Under the pieces are notes generated by a model, which ran no database searches, had not been told where the DNA came from, and saw only the letters and a program-made list of their open reading frames with translations. Below, in pieces: positions 12,879 through 12,916 of a stretch of 12,916 nt of DNA (positions are counted from its first letter, which is position 1; each line of letters begins with the position of its first letter). The stretch is from an uncultured Desulfobacterales bacterium (GTDB taxonomy: Bacteria; Desulfobacterota; Desulfobacteria; Desulfobacterales; G020354645), in contig CAMYNZ010000095.1 in NCBI GenBank assembly GCA_947259865.1, forward strand, positions 1 to 12,916. Direction: 5' to 3'. The translations under genes and the position numbers were made by a program.

Positions 12879-12916
12879 CAGTGATAATGTATATTTTGAT
12901 TTTACAAAAGATCATT

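Overview
The window looks like a chromosomal segment of an anaerobic Desulfobacterota bacterium (Desulfobacterales-like). The reasons are a four-subunit ferredoxin-dependent 2-oxoacid oxidoreductase, the order hisC-cmk-rpsA, a cytoplasmic DUF1343/NamZ protein resembling deltaproteobacterial versions, and gaps filled with degenerate 7- and 8-base tandem repeats. The taxonomic call is an inference from remembered family resemblance. Nothing in the window looks like a phage, plasmid, CRISPR array or defence island; most of it is housekeeping and energy metabolism.

Layout. On the minus strand at the left are an RNase HI with an extra N-terminal module (13-702) and a DUF1343/NamZ-type protein (973-2022), whose conserved frame continues upstream to a stop codon but has no ordinary start. 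A divergent gap (2146-2416) carries a good sigma70-type promoter for the plus-strand block. That block holds a P-loop ATPase of unknown role, then the ferredoxin (delta), alpha (VorB/KorA), TPP-binding beta and gamma subunits of a 2-oxoacid:ferredoxin oxidoreductase, then hisC, cmk and rpsA. A yciO/yrdC-family gene (10159-10767) lies on the minus strand, convergent with rpsA. guaB (11222-12685) follows on the plus strand, and a 194-bp nested palindromic element begins at its stop codon.

How the genes work together. The ATPase stop codon overlaps the Shine-Dalgarno sequence of the ferredoxin gene, and that gene is 15 bases from the alpha-subunit gene, so these are probably coupled. The four oxidoreductase subunits should oxidise a 2-oxoacid to an acyl-CoA and reduce ferredoxin; the substrate cannot be read from sequence. 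hisC, cmk and rpsA are ordinary biosynthesis and translation genes on the same strand with wider gaps. guaB makes XMP for guanine nucleotides.

The most interesting material is the uncharacterised ATPase tied to the oxidoreductase, the broken-looking namZ start, the intergenic repeats that occur as inverted pairs, the 194-bp element with a possible detached end between the gamma subunit gene and hisC, and the G+C-rich hisC-cmk spacer with a 42-codon ORF overlapping the cmk start by ATGA. I found no convincing new multi-gene system.
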